Of a stretch of DNA of 33,908 nucleotides, positions 1-8,301 are shown one piece after another (the stretch's first letter is position 1; every line of letters starts with the position of its first letter). The notes under the pieces were generated by a model that saw only the letters and a list, made by a program, of their open reading frames with translations, ran no database searches and was not told the origin of the DNA. The DNA is from an uncultured Mycoplasmatota bacterium (lineage in GTDB: Bacteria; Bacillota_I; Bacilli_A; RF39; UBA660): contig CAMYVW010000005.1 in the NCBI GenBank assembly GCA_947302655.1, positions 1 through 33,908 on the forward strand. The letters run 5' to 3'. Made by a program: the position numbers and the translations under genes.

Positions 1-1582
1 CAACTATTGGTCTAAAATATCTAAAGAACAATGTTAATAATAATACTCTAATATGTGCACCATCAACATCAGCATCGGTCATAATTACAATTTTGTCATA
101 TCTTAATTTAGATAAATCAAATTCTGCTCCAATACCAGTACCAAAAGCAGTAATAATAGATCTTATTTCTTCATTAGATAAAGCCTTATCTAATCTAGCT
201 TTTTCTACATTTAAAATTTTACCTCTAAGTGGAAGAATTGCTTGAGTCATGGAATCTCTACCTTTTTTAGCAGAACCACCAGCTGAATCTCCCTCGACTA
301 TAAATATTTCAGAAACACTTGGATCCTTACTTTTACAATCTGTAAGTTTTCCAAAAAAATTACTAATGGAAAGATCAGATTTTCTTGATGCTTCTCTTGC
401 TCTTTTTGCAGCATTTCTTGCTCTACAAGCTGAAATAGCTTTTTCTACAATTAATTTTGCTTCGCTAGGATTTTCCATTAAGAATCTTTCAAATCCTTGT
501 GAGAAAACACTATCAGCTAATTTTCTTACTTCTGAGTTTCCTAATCTACCCTTAGTTTGTCCTTCAAATTGAGGATTTGGATGTTTACAAGAAATAATCA
601 TAGTAAGACCTTCTTTAACATCATCACCAGTTAAAGATTCATCTTTTTCTTTTAAAATATTATTTTTTCTTGCATAACTATTTATTACTCTTGTTAAGGC
701 TCTTCTTACACCTTCTTCATGAGTTCCACCATCATGAGTATTAATATTGTTAACAAATGATAATATGTTGTCTGAATATGTAGTGTTATATTGCATAGCA
801 ACTTCGAACATAACACCATCTTCTTCACCTTCTAAATGAATAATATTTTCATGAATTGGAGTTTTTCCTTTATTTATAAATCTAACATATTCAGATATAC
901 CACCTTCATAAAGAAAAGTTTCTCCAGTGGTATCTTCTTCATCTCTATCATCTCTTAAATTTAAAGATAATCCTTTATTTAAGAAAGCTAATTCTCTAGT
1001 TCTTACCTTTAATGTTTCATAATCATATATTTCAGAATCAAATATTTCAGAATCTGGCTTGAAAGTTACAGTTGTTCCTGTTCTACTCTCTTCACATTCA
1101 CCAATTACGGTAAGTTTTTGAACTGTTTTTCCACCATTTTCAAATTTACATTCATAAATTTTACCATCTTTATATACAGTTACATTTACCCATTTAGATA
1201 GTGCGTTAACAACGGATGCACCAACACCATGTAATCCACCAGATACTTTGTATCCTCCACCACCGAATTTTCCACCGGCATGAAGTACGGTATATACGGT
1301 TTCTACTGTAGATATACCAGTTTTTTCATGAATTCCAACAGGTATACCACGGCCATTATCTTTTACAGTAATAGAATTATCTTTATTTATGACTATTTCT
1401 ATATTATTGCAATATCCTGCTAATGCTTCATCTATTGAGTTATCAACAATTTCCCATACTAGATGATGTAATCCTTTTACATCTGTAGTACCAATATACA
1501 TACCAGGTCTTTTTCTAACCGCTTCTAAACCTTCTAGTACTTGAATATCACTAGCATCATAATGCTTGTTATCACCATTCAT
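1..1582 (-). CDS. gyrB: DNA gyrase subunit B (3' end outside window)
   Basis: GyrB is the ATPase subunit of gyrase, which introduces negative supercoils ahead of replication forks. Reading leftward from the ATG at 1582-1580, the protein begins [18 protein letters not shown] and has the GHKL ATPase signatures [20 protein letters not shown] and [15 protein letters not shown], then the transducer domain, then the TOPRIM start [16 protein letters not shown] and the acidic [10 protein letters not shown] motif close to the left edge. About 527 residues are visible; the remaining roughly 110, including most of the C-terminal TOPRIM region, lie outside. The start is supported by a GGTGGAGG ribosome site that lies inside the end of recF; only one base separates the recF stop from this ATG, so the two are very probably translationally coupled. 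ParE is the alternative, but the position after recF near oriC favours GyrB. Confidence 0.97.
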   Translation of the reverse strand, partial: MNGDNKHYDASDIQVLEGLEAVRKRPGMYIGTTDVKGLHHLVWEIVDNSIDEALAGYCNNIEIVINKDNSITVKDNGRGIPVGIHEKTGISTVETVYTVLHAGGKFGGGGYKVSGGLHGVGASVVNALSKWVNVTVYKDGKIYECKFENGGKTVQKLTVIGECEESRTGTTVTFKPDSEIFDSEIYDYETLKVRTRELAFLNKGLSLNLRDDRDEEDTTGETFLYEGGISEYVRFINKGKTPIHENIIHLEGEEDGVMFEVAMQYNTTYSDNILSFVNNINTHDGGTHEEGVRRALTRVINSYARKNNILKEKDESLTGDDVKEGLTMIISCKHPNPQFEGQTKGRLGNSEVRKLADSVFSQGFERFLMENPSEAKLIVEKAISACRARNAAKRAREASRKSDLSISNFFGKLTDCKSKDPSVSEIFIVEGDSAGGSAKKGRDSMTQAILPLRGKILNVEKARLDKALSNEEIRSIITAFGTGIGAEFDLSKLRYDKIVIMTDADVDGAHIRVLLLTLFFRYFRPIV

Positions 1583-1583
1583 A

Positions 1584-2669
1584 TTATTCCTCCACCTGAC
1601 TATTGTTTACTTTAATCAATTTAGCTTTTGATAACATATCATCACTAAAATAATCAATATTAGTAGTAGTAATAAAAGTTTGTACTTTACTACTTAACAT
1701 ACCTAAAATATTATTAATTTTATTTTTATCAAGTTCACTTGATAAATCATCAAAAATTAATATTGGATAATAACCTTTAATTTGTTTTACAATATCAATC
1801 TCAGATAATTTAAATGATATAATTGCGTTTTTTTGTTGGCCCTCAGACCCACAATCTTTTAAAGATAAATCATCTAAATTAAAATTGATATCATCTCTAT
1901 GAATTCCAAATGTTGTTTTACCCAAAAATAAATCCTTTTTTAAATTAGAACTATATTTTGACAAAATTTCTTTTTTAGATAATGAATAATCACTTACATA
2001 AGATATAGATAATTTACCAGAACCAAATATTTGATAATAATTATCACTAATAGATTCTTTAATCATATTTAAAAATTTATTTCTAGCTTCGTAAATTTTA
2101 ATACCATAATCTACTAGTTTTTCAGTCATAATATTTAAATAATTTTTTGATAAATTACCATTAATGTTCATTTCTTTTAAATAAATATTTCTTTGTTTTA
2201 AAATTTTGTTATATCCATTTAGATATAAAACATAATTTCTATCCAATTGTGATAGTTCTATATTTAAAAGTTTTCTTCTAAGTGCAGGTGAATCTTTTAT
2301 TATTCTTAAATCATCAGGATTAAATAAAATCATGAACATATTTGAAATATAATCACTTAATTTATTAACCTTATTATCATTAATTTTTAATCTTTTTTCG
2401 TGGTTTTGAAGTATTAGTTGATAATTATTAGTTTCATTATTAGAAGTGATATTAGCCTCCACTTTTAAAACATTTTTTCCATTCATTATCATTAATGAAT
2501 CGTTATTTGTTCTAAAAGACTTCGTTAATGAAAGTGCATAAATAGCTTCAACTACATTTGTTTTACCATGACCATTTAATCCATATATAATGTTTATATT
2601 TGGATCAAAATCAAAATTAATTGATGAATAAGAACGAAAATTTAGTAATTTTAAACTATCAATTTTCAT
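1584..2669 (-). CDS. recF: DNA replication and repair protein RecF
   Basis: RecF is an SMC-like ATPase that, with RecO and RecR, loads RecA at single-strand gaps behind stalled forks. The 361 residues match the usual family length. The N-terminus has the expected [14 protein letters not shown] segment followed by the Walker A motif GLNGHGKTN near residues 30-38. The signature motif [17 protein letters not shown] lies near residue 272 and the Walker B motif [12 protein letters not shown] near residue 303. An AAAGAGGTAAT ribosome site precedes the ATG. The gene is in the standard dnaA-dnaN-x-recF-gyrB order, and gyrB starts one base after its stop. An upstream promoter and a palindrome at its expected transcription start are listed separately. 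Confidence 0.97.
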   Translation of the reverse strand: MKIDSLKLLNFRSYSSINFDFDPNINIIYGLNGHGKTNVVEAIYALSLTKSFRTNNDSLMIMNGKNVLKVEANITSNNETNNYQLILQNHEKRLKINDNKVNKLSDYISNMFMILFNPDDLRIIKDSPALRRKLLNIELSQLDRNYVLYLNGYNKILKQRNIYLKEMNINGNLSKNYLNIMTEKLVDYGIKIYEARNKFLNMIKESISDNYYQIFGSGKLSISYVSDYSLSKKEILSKYSSNLKKDLFLGKTTFGIHRDDINFNLDDLSLKDCGSEGQQKNAIISFKLSEIDIVKQIKGYYPILIFDDLSSELDKNKINNILGMLSSKVQTFITTTNIDYFSDDMLSKAKLIKVNNSQVEE

Positions 2670-2713
2670 AATTACCTCTTTTTAGGCTCATATTTGATTT
2701 TTTATATTTTTGC

Positions 2714-2725
2714 GTACACCTGTAC
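2714..2725. promoter_or_regulatory. Palindromic element upstream of recF (possible operator)
   Basis: GTACACCTGTAC consists of two 5-base inverted arms (GTACA and TGTAC) around a 2-base centre. It falls just downstream of the predicted recF -10 box, about where transcription should begin, which is a common repressor position. I found no second copy in the window. The regulator is unknown; the motif does not match the Bacillus LexA box. Confidence 0.35.
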
Positions 2726-2734
2726 CTAATAAAA

Positions 2735-2763
2735 ATTATAACATAAAAATTGATTATTTTAAA
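2735..2763 (-). promoter_or_regulatory. Predicted sigma-A promoter for recF-gyrB
   Basis: On the minus strand a TTTAAA -35 (2763-2758) is followed after 17 bases by a perfect TATAAT -10 (2740-2735). The -35 overlaps the stop codon of the comK-like gene. In such AT-rich DNA the -10 is the convincing part. Confidence 0.5.
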
Positions 2764-3211
2764 GTAAATTCACATTTTTTCTATATCTAATTACACTTTC
2801 TAATCTCGAAGATCTCATAATTTGATTATTAATAATATCATAGGAACAATTTAATATAATTTCCTTGCCATTTATTAAGAATAATTTACAACTAGACGGC
2901 ATTTTTATATATCTATTAACATATTTATTTCTGATCCATGAACAATTACATAATCTAGGAGAATATGTAGGAAAAAATACTATTTCTTTACTTTCTTCAA
3001 TAATTATAGGTGCTTTATGAGTTAAACCTGTTAAGTTTTTAGTTCCATCTACTCTACCCTTATAACTTGATCCAAAATATTCACAACTATATTTAATAAT
3101 ATCAGTTGGTAACTTATTAACTATAAATGTATTATCTTTTTCATATACTATAGTTCTATAGTTATCAAATATTAATGCTATTGTATTATCATTTATTTCA
3201 TAAGTATTCAT
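2759..3211 (-). CDS. comK: ComK-family competence transcription factor-like protein
   Basis: The 150-residue protein resembles ComK, the master activator of DNA-uptake genes in Bacillus, which binds AT-rich boxes in DNA. The best-matching stretch is SCEYFGSSYKGRVDG (residues 42-56), followed by LTHKAPIII, a FFPT segment and CNCSWI (residues 88-93), the same order as in Bacillus ComK (CRFFGSSYAGR, SHKPPI, FPT, CGWI). It is about 40 residues shorter than the Bacillus protein (192), lacking the C-terminal tail. The ATG has a strong GGGGGAT ribosome site. It sits between dnaN and recF, where yaaA (an S4-domain gene) normally is. It has dnaN's terminator upstream and a promoter for recF overlapping its stop, so it may be a separate transcription unit. 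Whether it still activates competence genes is unknown; no uptake genes are in the window. Confidence 0.85.
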   Translation of the reverse strand: MNTYEINDNTIALIFDNYRTIVYEKDNTFIVNKLPTDIIKYSCEYFGSSYKGRVDGTKNLTGLTHKAPIIIEESKEIVFFPTYSPRLCNCSWIRNKYVNRYIKMPSSCKLFLINGKEIILNCSYDIINNQIMRSSRLESVIRYRKNVNLL

Positions 3212-3255
3212 AAAAATCCCCCAATAAAAAATTAAATAATTTATTTATAACACAT

Positions 3256-3285
3256 AAAAAGACCATATTTTGTCGAATATAGTCT
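3256..3285 (-). terminator. Intrinsic terminator after dnaN
   Basis: On the minus strand AGACTATATT (3285-3276) pairs with AATATGGTCT (3269-3260) in a 10-bp stem containing one G-U pair, with a 6-base loop and then a run of five T. The stem begins inside the dnaN stop codon. It separates dnaN from the comK-like gene. Confidence 0.8.
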
Positions 3286-4396
3286 AATAAGTTTTAATTG
3301 GTAAAATTAATTGAATTAATGATTCATCATCAACTGATTTTATGATAATTGGTTTTATATCACTATTTAAAAGTAATAATACATCTTCATCTTTAAATGT
3401 CTTTAAAGCATCAATCATATATTTAGAACTAAATGAAATTTCTAATTTTTCTTTATTATTAGATTCAATAATTAAAGTTTCTTCAACCTTTCCAATTTCA
3501 GAAGCAAATGAATTAATAATCATTTTATTATCTGAAATTGTCATCTTAACAATATTTTTATCTTTTCCTTGTGTTAATAAAGCAGCTCTATCAATTGAAG
3601 AAAAGAAATCATTTAAATTTATTTTAATTATATATTTAAATTCAGTAGGAATTAAATTGTTAGTATTTGGGTAATTACCAGCTAATAAATTTGTTTGAAA
3701 ATATATATTTAAAAATTTAAATAATACTTTGTTATTAAAAATATGTATTTCAACATTTTCATCATTAGGAAGCGTTTTTTCAAGTTCTATAATATTTCTA
3801 CCAGGAAGAATAATATTTAATTCTGACTTACTATCAACTTTTTCAGTTTTTTTAGCAAGTCTATAAGAATCAGTTGCAACACATTCTAGGTTATCAGCCA
3901 TTATTTTAAAATTTAAACCAGTAAGTAATGGTCTTAATTCTTGTGTTGATATTGCAAATATTGTTTGATGAATAATATTTTTTAATTTATTACTATTAAT
4001 AATAATAGGATCTTTACTTTCTTCTATTTTGATTGTTGGATATTCACTTGCTTCCATGCAATTTAAATTATATTGACTATTTTCTGTAAAAATCTTAACT
4101 TTTAATCCATCAACTACCTCAAAATTAATAACATCACTAGGCATCTTTCTTATTATATCTAGTAAATATTTACTTTGAATAATAATAATACCTACCTTAT
4201 CAACATTTTTTATATCTTTAATATCAATAAGTTGTTTTATATTTAATTCACTATCACTTGCAGTTAAATATAAACCTTCCTTTTTTAATTCAAATTTAAT
4301 TCCATTTAATATAGGTATTATATTTCTTGATGATATTGCTTTAGATACATTATTTAAAGCTTCTAAAATAACACTTTTTTCAATTGAAAATTTCAT
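3284..4396 (-). CDS. dnaN: DNA polymerase III sliding clamp (beta subunit)
   Basis: The beta clamp is a ring-shaped dimer that tethers DNA polymerase to its template and recruits repair and replication partners. The protein has 370 residues, close to the family norm, with the typical three-fold repeat of clamp domains. It begins MKFSIEKSVILEALNNVSKAI and ends in LIQLILPIKTY, the C-terminal strand lining the partner pocket. Recognisable stretches include CVATDSYRLAKK near residue 173 and AGNYPNTNNLIPTEF near 239. The ATG has an AAGGAT ribosome site. It follows dnaA in the same direction, with a 130-base gap containing four DnaA-box-like 9-mers, and ends in its own terminator. Confidence 0.98.
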   Translation of the reverse strand: MKFSIEKSVILEALNNVSKAISSRNIIPILNGIKFELKKEGLYLTASDSELNIKQLIDIKDIKNVDKVGIIIIQSKYLLDIIRKMPSDVINFEVVDGLKVKIFTENSQYNLNCMEASEYPTIKIEESKDPIIINSNKLKNIIHQTIFAISTQELRPLLTGLNFKIMADNLECVATDSYRLAKKTEKVDSKSELNIILPGRNIIELEKTLPNDENVEIHIFNNKVLFKFLNIYFQTNLLAGNYPNTNNLIPTEFKYIIKINLNDFFSSIDRAALLTQGKDKNIVKMTISDNKMIINSFASEIGKVEETLIIESNNKEKLEISFSSKYMIDALKTFKDEDVLLLLNSDIKPIIIKSVDDESLIQLILPIKTY

Positions 4397-4445
4397 ATTA
4401 ATCCTTCTTTCTATTTTCTATTAATATTATTAATAGAGTTAATAA

Positions 4446-4531
4446 TGTTAATAACTTAATCTAATTCCTAAATATGGGAAAAACTAAGTGTTAATAACTT
4501 TTAATTTATAAACATTATGTAGTGTTTATAA
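4446..4531. promoter_or_regulatory. DnaA-box cluster between dnaN and dnaA
   Basis: Four 9-mers close to the DnaA box TTATNCACA occur in 86 bases: TGTTAATAA at 4446-4454 and 4489-4497, TTATAAACA at 4506-4514 and TGTTTATAA at 4523-4531. The last overlaps the dnaA stop codon. Each differs from consensus at one position. With the larger cluster upstream of dnaA, this suggests a bipartite origin like that of Bacillus. The same boxes may control dnaN transcription. Confidence 0.6.
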
Positions 4532-5872
4532 ATTTGATTTAATTTTATTTATTGTATCAGCAAGGTCAACATTTTCTTTTAATTCTTTTTCTATTTTATC
4601 ACAAGCAAATATTACTGTAGAGTGATCTCTTCCGCCAAACTCAAGTCCTATTTTAGGAAAAGTATCATTTGTTTCCATTCTACATAAATACATAGCTATT
4701 TGCCTTGGTATAACTACTTTATTATTTCTCTTTTTACCTTTTAAATCATCAATAGAAATATTGAAAAAGTCAGCTACAGTTTTTTGTATTTTAGATATAT
4801 TACTTTCCACATAGATATTTTTATTTACAAAATCTTTAAGAGCTTCAATAGCAAACTCTAAATCTATTTTATCAGGAACAATCATTGCTGTATATGCAAG
4901 TAGTCTATTTATTGATCCCTCAATATGTCTTACATCGTTTTGACATGAATTAGCAATATATTCGATAACTTCATCACTTACTTTGTTTTCTATAGATGTA
5001 TTTTTTAATTTTTCTCTAATTATTCTACATCTTAGATCAAAGTCAGGTGGATAAATATCAACAGGTAATCCCCACATAAATCTTGATCTAAGTCTCTCTT
5101 CTAATTTTTTTAAGTCATCAGGTGACCTATCTGAAGAAATTATTATTTGTTTATTTGTTTTGTGTAAATAATTAAATGTATTAAAAAATTCTTGTTGTGT
5201 TTTTTCTGCACCTACTAAAAATTGAATATCATCTATAATAAGAACATCAACATTTCTATATTTACTTTTAAATTGATTTGCATAATCAATTGTATTTGTA
5301 TTTTTAGAAATATCAGCAATACCAGTAAAATCATTCATAAATTCATCGCTGGTAACATATAGAACTTTTTTCTTTAGTTTTTCTGATATTTTATTACCAA
5401 TAGCATGCATTAAATGAGTTTTTCCTAATCCACTTTTTCCATATATAAATAAAGGATTATGGATTGTTCCAGGTGCATCAGCAACAGCATTTGCAGCTAT
5501 AAAAGCTAATTTATTTGATGCTCCTACAACAAAATTATCAAAATTTAAATTAGGATTTAAATTAGAGTTCCAATCTATTTTTTCATCTAGATCATTATTA
5601 AGTTTATCGATAAAATTATTTTCTTCCTCAAGTATAAATTGAATCTTATCTTCATAATCTATACCAGTTAATGATAAAAATATATTTTTTATTATTTGAT
5701 AATAGGTAGTGGATAGGGTTGTTTTATGTGTTAACATTGGAACTTGAATTATTATTTTGTCTTTATCCATGTTGATTAACTTTAATTCACTAAACCATAC
5801 TTGATAAGAAGTTGGTGCTAGTTCTTTTGAAACTTCATTTAAAAAACTAGACCAAATAGAATCAACTTTCAA
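4526..5872 (-). CDS. dnaA: Chromosomal replication initiator protein DnaA
   Basis: DnaA is the AAA+ ATPase that binds DnaA boxes and melts the origin. All four domains are seen: an N-terminal interaction domain (DSIWSSFLNEVSKELAPTSYQVWFS in two pieces), a variable linker, an AAA+ core with Walker A GKSGLGKTH (near residues 145-153) and Walker B VLIIDDIQFL, and a C-terminal helix-turn-helix with the box-binding signature GGRDHSTVIFAC. The reading frame opens at a GTG at 5881. I prefer the TTG at 5872 because a GGTGAT ribosome site ends four bases before it, the same spacing used by several other genes here; a GTG start at 5881 would overlap that site. That gives 448 residues. Confidence in the gene is near certain; the exact start is less so. 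Confidence 0.97.
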   Translation of the reverse strand: MKVDSIWSSFLNEVSKELAPTSYQVWFSELKLINMDKDKIIIQVPMLTHKTTLSTTYYQIIKNIFLSLTGIDYEDKIQFILEEENNFIDKLNNDLDEKIDWNSNLNPNLNFDNFVVGASNKLAFIAANAVADAPGTIHNPLFIYGKSGLGKTHLMHAIGNKISEKLKKKVLYVTSDEFMNDFTGIADISKNTNTIDYANQFKSKYRNVDVLIIDDIQFLVGAEKTQQEFFNTFNYLHKTNKQIIISSDRSPDDLKKLEERLRSRFMWGLPVDIYPPDFDLRCRIIREKLKNTSIENKVSDEVIEYIANSCQNDVRHIEGSINRLLAYTAMIVPDKIDLEFAIEALKDFVNKNIYVESNISKIQKTVADFFNISIDDLKGKKRNNKVVIPRQIAMYLCRMETNDTFPKIGLEFGGRDHSTVIFACDKIEKELKENVDLADTINKIKSNL

Positions 5873-5918
5873 CCTTATCACCCCACTAACCTAACGATTA
5901 AGTTTATTTTAAAACAAT

Positions 5919-6093
5919 TGTTGATAAATTAAAACCCTAAATTTGGTAAAATTAGTTATCAACATCACTTATAAACATTTATTTGTAGGAATAATGGTTA
6001 ATAAATTAAGTTATTAACATTATCCACAATTTTATATTTAGTTATAAACAATCCACAATTATTAATTTTTTTATCAACAAAAAATGTTAATAA
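5919..6093. other. oriC: Replication origin region (oriC) with DnaA boxes
   Basis: The roughly 305-base gap between the divergent dnaA and rpmH genes carries one perfect DnaA box, TTATCCACA at 6020-6028, directly abutting TTATTAACA (6011-6019). Around it are near-consensus copies: TGTTGATAA 5919-5927, TTATCAACA 5956-5964, TTATAAACA 5969-5977, TTATAAACA 6042-6050, TTATCAACA 6071-6079 and TGTTAATAA 6085-6093. The DNA is almost all A and T between boxes, so a discrete unwinding element cannot be picked out by eye. Position beside dnaA, box density and both-strand orientation make this the likely initiation site. Ordinary sequence in so AT-rich a genome will produce some one-mismatch boxes by chance, so the count should be treated cautiously. 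Confidence 0.85.
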
Positions 6094-6116
6094 CTACATT
6101 TTTATAAGGTTTTTCC

Positions 6117-6146
6117 TTGACTTTCAATTGTTTATAATATTATAAT
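6117..6146 (+). promoter_or_regulatory. Predicted sigma-A promoter for rpmH
   Basis: TTGACT (6117-6122) is followed after 18 bases by TATAAT (6141-6146), about 32 bases ahead of the rpmH start. It is one of the best -35/-10 pairs in the window and lies just past the last DnaA-like box. Confidence 0.7.
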
Positions 6147-6177
6147 AAACACGCTTATTAGTTTTGGAGGTGGAAAT

Positions 6178-6309
6178 ATGAAAGCTAACGGATGTACATA
6201 TCAACCAAATAATAGAAAAATGAAGAAAAAACAAGGTTTTTTTGCAAGAGTAGAATCTAAAATTATCAATAGACGTCGTGCAAAAGGAAGAAAGAGATTA
6301 ACAAAATAA
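6178..6309 (+). CDS. rpmH: Large ribosomal subunit protein bL34
   Basis: This 43-residue basic protein is ribosomal protein L34. It starts MKANGCTYQPNNRKMKKK and ends RRRAKGRKRLTK; the TYQPNNRK and RRRAKGRKRL blocks are family hallmarks. It is preceded by an ideal TTGGAGGTGG ribosome site and by a promoter. Compared with the common form (MKRTFQPNNRK...), it has three extra residues after MK (ANG) and about four fewer in the middle, where the family has an NGR-containing loop. It lies divergent from dnaA next to oriC, the standard place, with rnpA downstream. The L34 identity is secure; the two length changes are unusual. Confidence 0.97.
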   Translation: MKANGCTYQPNNRKMKKKQGFFARVESKIINRRRAKGRKRLTK

Positions 6310-6331
6310 CCACTTTATTGTGGTTTTTTTT
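6308..6331 (+). terminator. Hairpin terminator or attenuator between rpmH and rnpA
   Basis: AACCAC (6308-6313) pairs with GTGGTT (6320-6325) around a 6-base loop and runs into eight T. The stem is short, so read-through to rnpA and yidC is likely; it may set the high rpmH to low rnpA expression ratio. Confidence 0.7.
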
Positions 6332-6358
6332 GAATAATTATATAAGAAGGGATAAAAT

Positions 6359-6700
6359 ATGAAGAAAAAATTTATAATTAAAAGTCCTGATGACTTTAAT
6401 AAAATAATTAATGATGGAAAAAAAGTTAAAGGAAATATAATAACTTTATATTATTATCCTTCTGATGATAATAAATCATATTTTGGTTTTGCTGTAGGAA
6501 AAAAAACAGGTAACGCTGTTGATAGAAATAAGGTAAAAAGAAAAATAAAAATGATAGTTCATAATAACCAATTTTTATTTTCAAACAAATATAAATATAT
6601 TATAATGTTAAGGAAAGATTGTTTATTATTTTCTCATGAACAATGGGAAAAAGACTTAATAAACACTATAGGAAAGGTAAACGAAGATGAAAAAAATTAA
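6359..6700 (+). CDS. rnpA: Ribonuclease P protein component
   Basis: RnpA is the small basic protein partner of the RNase P ribozyme, which removes the 5' leader of pre-tRNAs. The 113 residues are rich in lysine. The family signature is GNAVDRNKVKRKIKMIV near residues 52-68, which contains the RNA-binding RNxxKR motif. A FGFAVGKKTGN strand comes just before it. The ATG has an AGAAGGGAT ribosome site. It follows rpmH and overlaps the start of yidC by 14 bases, so the two are co-transcribed. The catalytic RNA gene rnpB was not found in the window. Confidence 0.97.
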   Translation: MKKKFIIKSPDDFNKIINDGKKVKGNIITLYYYPSDDNKSYFGFAVGKKTGNAVDRNKVKRKIKMIVHNNQFLFSNKYKYIIMLRKDCLLFSHEQWEKDLINTIGKVNEDEKN

Positions 6701-7691
6701 GTCAGCAGTTTTAATACTTTTAATGGTAGTATTATTAACAGCATGTGGATCAGCAATAAAAAATAAAGATAAGAAAGCAGAAATTTATAAACCAACAGGT
6801 CAAACACTTCAAAATAATATTTTATGTAAACCAACAAAAAAAGATTTAATTGAGTTATATAATAAATATGATAAACAATTAAAAGTATCAATGAAAAAAC
6901 TTCCAGCATGTAAGAATTTTAAAATAAATTCAAATAAAAGTAAGAGTTTATGGGAGTTTATATTTGTTAAACCTCTTGCATATATAATTTTAAAACTAGG
7001 ATATGCTATAAAGAATTTTGGTTTATCTGTAATGATAGTTGGTATATTGATAAGGATAATACTATTACCATTTTCAAAGAAAAGCCAATTACAATCACAA
7101 AATCTTCAAAAAGCTACCCCTGAAATACAACAACTAGAAATTAAGTATAAGGATAAAACTGATTCAGAATCATTAATGCAAAAGAGTCAAGAAACAATGA
7201 TGATTTATAAGAAATATGGTGTTAATCCATTATCAGGATGTTTACTTGCTTTCATTCAGTTACCACTATTCTTTGCTTTCTTACAAGCAATTAATAGGGT
7301 ACCAGCTATTTTTGAAGGAAAATTCTTAGGTTTATCATTAGGAATGACTCCAACTACAGGAATTTCAAAAGGAAATTATGTATACTTAGTTTTAGTTGCA
7401 TTAGTTCTTTTAACAACATATTATTCATTTAAAAAGACTTTATCTCAAACTGCAACAGCAGGACAAGGACAAAGTAAATCAATGTTAATAATTATGCTAA
7501 TAATGATATTTGCAGCATCATTTAGTTTACCAACAGCGCTTGCATTATATTGGATTTCAACAAATGCATTCATAGTAGTTCAAAATTATATTATTGATAA
7601 ATCTGTACAAAAAGATGAATTAAAAAATAAGAAAAAAACACAAAAGAAGATTTCAATAAAAGAAAAAGTAGAAAAAAGAAGAGGTAATTAA
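6687..7691 (+). CDS. yidC: Membrane protein insertase YidC (SpoIIIJ/OxaA type)
   Basis: YidC inserts proteins into the cytoplasmic membrane, alone or with SecYEG. The 334-residue protein opens with a lipoprotein signal peptide whose lipobox is LLTACGS (Cys20), typical of the Gram-positive short form without the large periplasmic domain. The core begins LWEFIFVKPLAYIILKLGYAIKNFG (in two pieces) near residue 88, followed by RIILLPFSKKSQ, PLSGCLLAFIQLPLFFAF and ALALYWISTNAFIVVQNYI. The conserved Arg of the hydrophilic groove is in the GILIRIILLPF segment. The tail is strongly basic, suited to ribosome binding. It overlaps rnpA and is followed after one base by khpB. In spore formers one paralogue supports spore development; only one copy is visible here. 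Confidence 0.96.
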   Translation: MKKIKSAVLILLMVVLLTACGSAIKNKDKKAEIYKPTGQTLQNNILCKPTKKDLIELYNKYDKQLKVSMKKLPACKNFKINSNKSKSLWEFIFVKPLAYIILKLGYAIKNFGLSVMIVGILIRIILLPFSKKSQLQSQNLQKATPEIQQLEIKYKDKTDSESLMQKSQETMMIYKKYGVNPLSGCLLAFIQLPLFFAFLQAINRVPAIFEGKFLGLSLGMTPTTGISKGNYVYLVLVALVLLTTYYSFKKTLSQTATAGQGQSKSMLIIMLIMIFAASFSLPTALALYWISTNAFIVVQNYIIDKSVQKDELKNKKKTQKKISIKEKVEKRRGN

Positions 7692-7692
7692 T

Positions 7693-8301
7693 ATGAATTA
7701 TGAAGTATTTACTGCAAAAACCTTAGAAGAAGCTTTAGAAGAAGCTAAAACAAAACTTGATTTAAAAGAAGATACATATATATATAGTTATGAAGAAACA
7801 AAAGGTAAATTATTTAAATCAGGAAGTTTTAATGTAAAAATATATCTAATTGAAGATGTTTGTAAATATTTAAAAGAATATTTAAAAAAATTAACTTCAG
7901 ATATGGGAATTGAAGTTAACTTTGAATCAAAAATTAGAGAAAAAAATATTGAAATTAAAATGATATCTGATAATAATCCTATATTAATAGGTAGAAATGG
8001 ACAGACATTAAAGGCATTAGAATGTATTTTAATGCAAGTTGTTAATAAGGAAACTGGTAAACATATAAGAGTAATGCTTGATGTTGAAGGTTATAAAGAA
8101 AAACAAATAAAGAGACTAGAGAGACTTGCTATTAACTTAGCTAAAGATTGTGTTAGAACAAAAACTGATATACATATGGATTCAATGAATGCATATGAAA
8201 GAAGAATAGTTCATAATAAACTAACAGATTTTAGAGGAGTTAAGACAGAAAGTATTGGTGAAGAACCAAATCGTCATCTAGTAATTAAATATGATAAATA
8301 A
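7693..8301 (+). CDS. khpB: RNA-binding protein KhpB (Jag/EloR)
   Basis: This 202-residue protein has the three Jag parts in order: an N-terminal Jag domain (VFTAKTLEEALEEAKTKLDL), a type II KH domain with the RNA-binding loop IGRNGQ (residues 99-104), and a C-terminal R3H domain with NAYERRIVH near residues 166-174. In other Firmicutes this protein works with KhpA in binding RNAs and influences cell elongation. The distance to yidC is one base, the usual yidC-jag pairing. A GAGGTAAT ribosome site lies inside the end of yidC. A strong terminator follows. Confidence 0.95.
   Translation: MNYEVFTAKTLEEALEEAKTKLDLKEDTYIYSYEETKGKLFKSGSFNVKIYLIEDVCKYLKEYLKKLTSDMGIEVNFESKIREKNIEIKMISDNNPILIGRNGQTLKALECILMQVVNKETGKHIRVMLDVEGYKEKQIKRLERLAINLAKDCVRTKTDIHMDSMNAYERRIVHNKLTDFRGVKTESIGEEPNRHLVIKYDK

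Noticed and set aside
249-572. A 107-residue plus-strand frame
   Set aside because: It lies opposite the gyrB coding sequence, whose GyrB motifs are clear.
2700-3260. ComK boxes (AAAA-N5-TTTT) around the comK-like gene
   Set aside because: The sequence is so AT-rich that such boxes occur by chance throughout; no properly spaced pair stands out.
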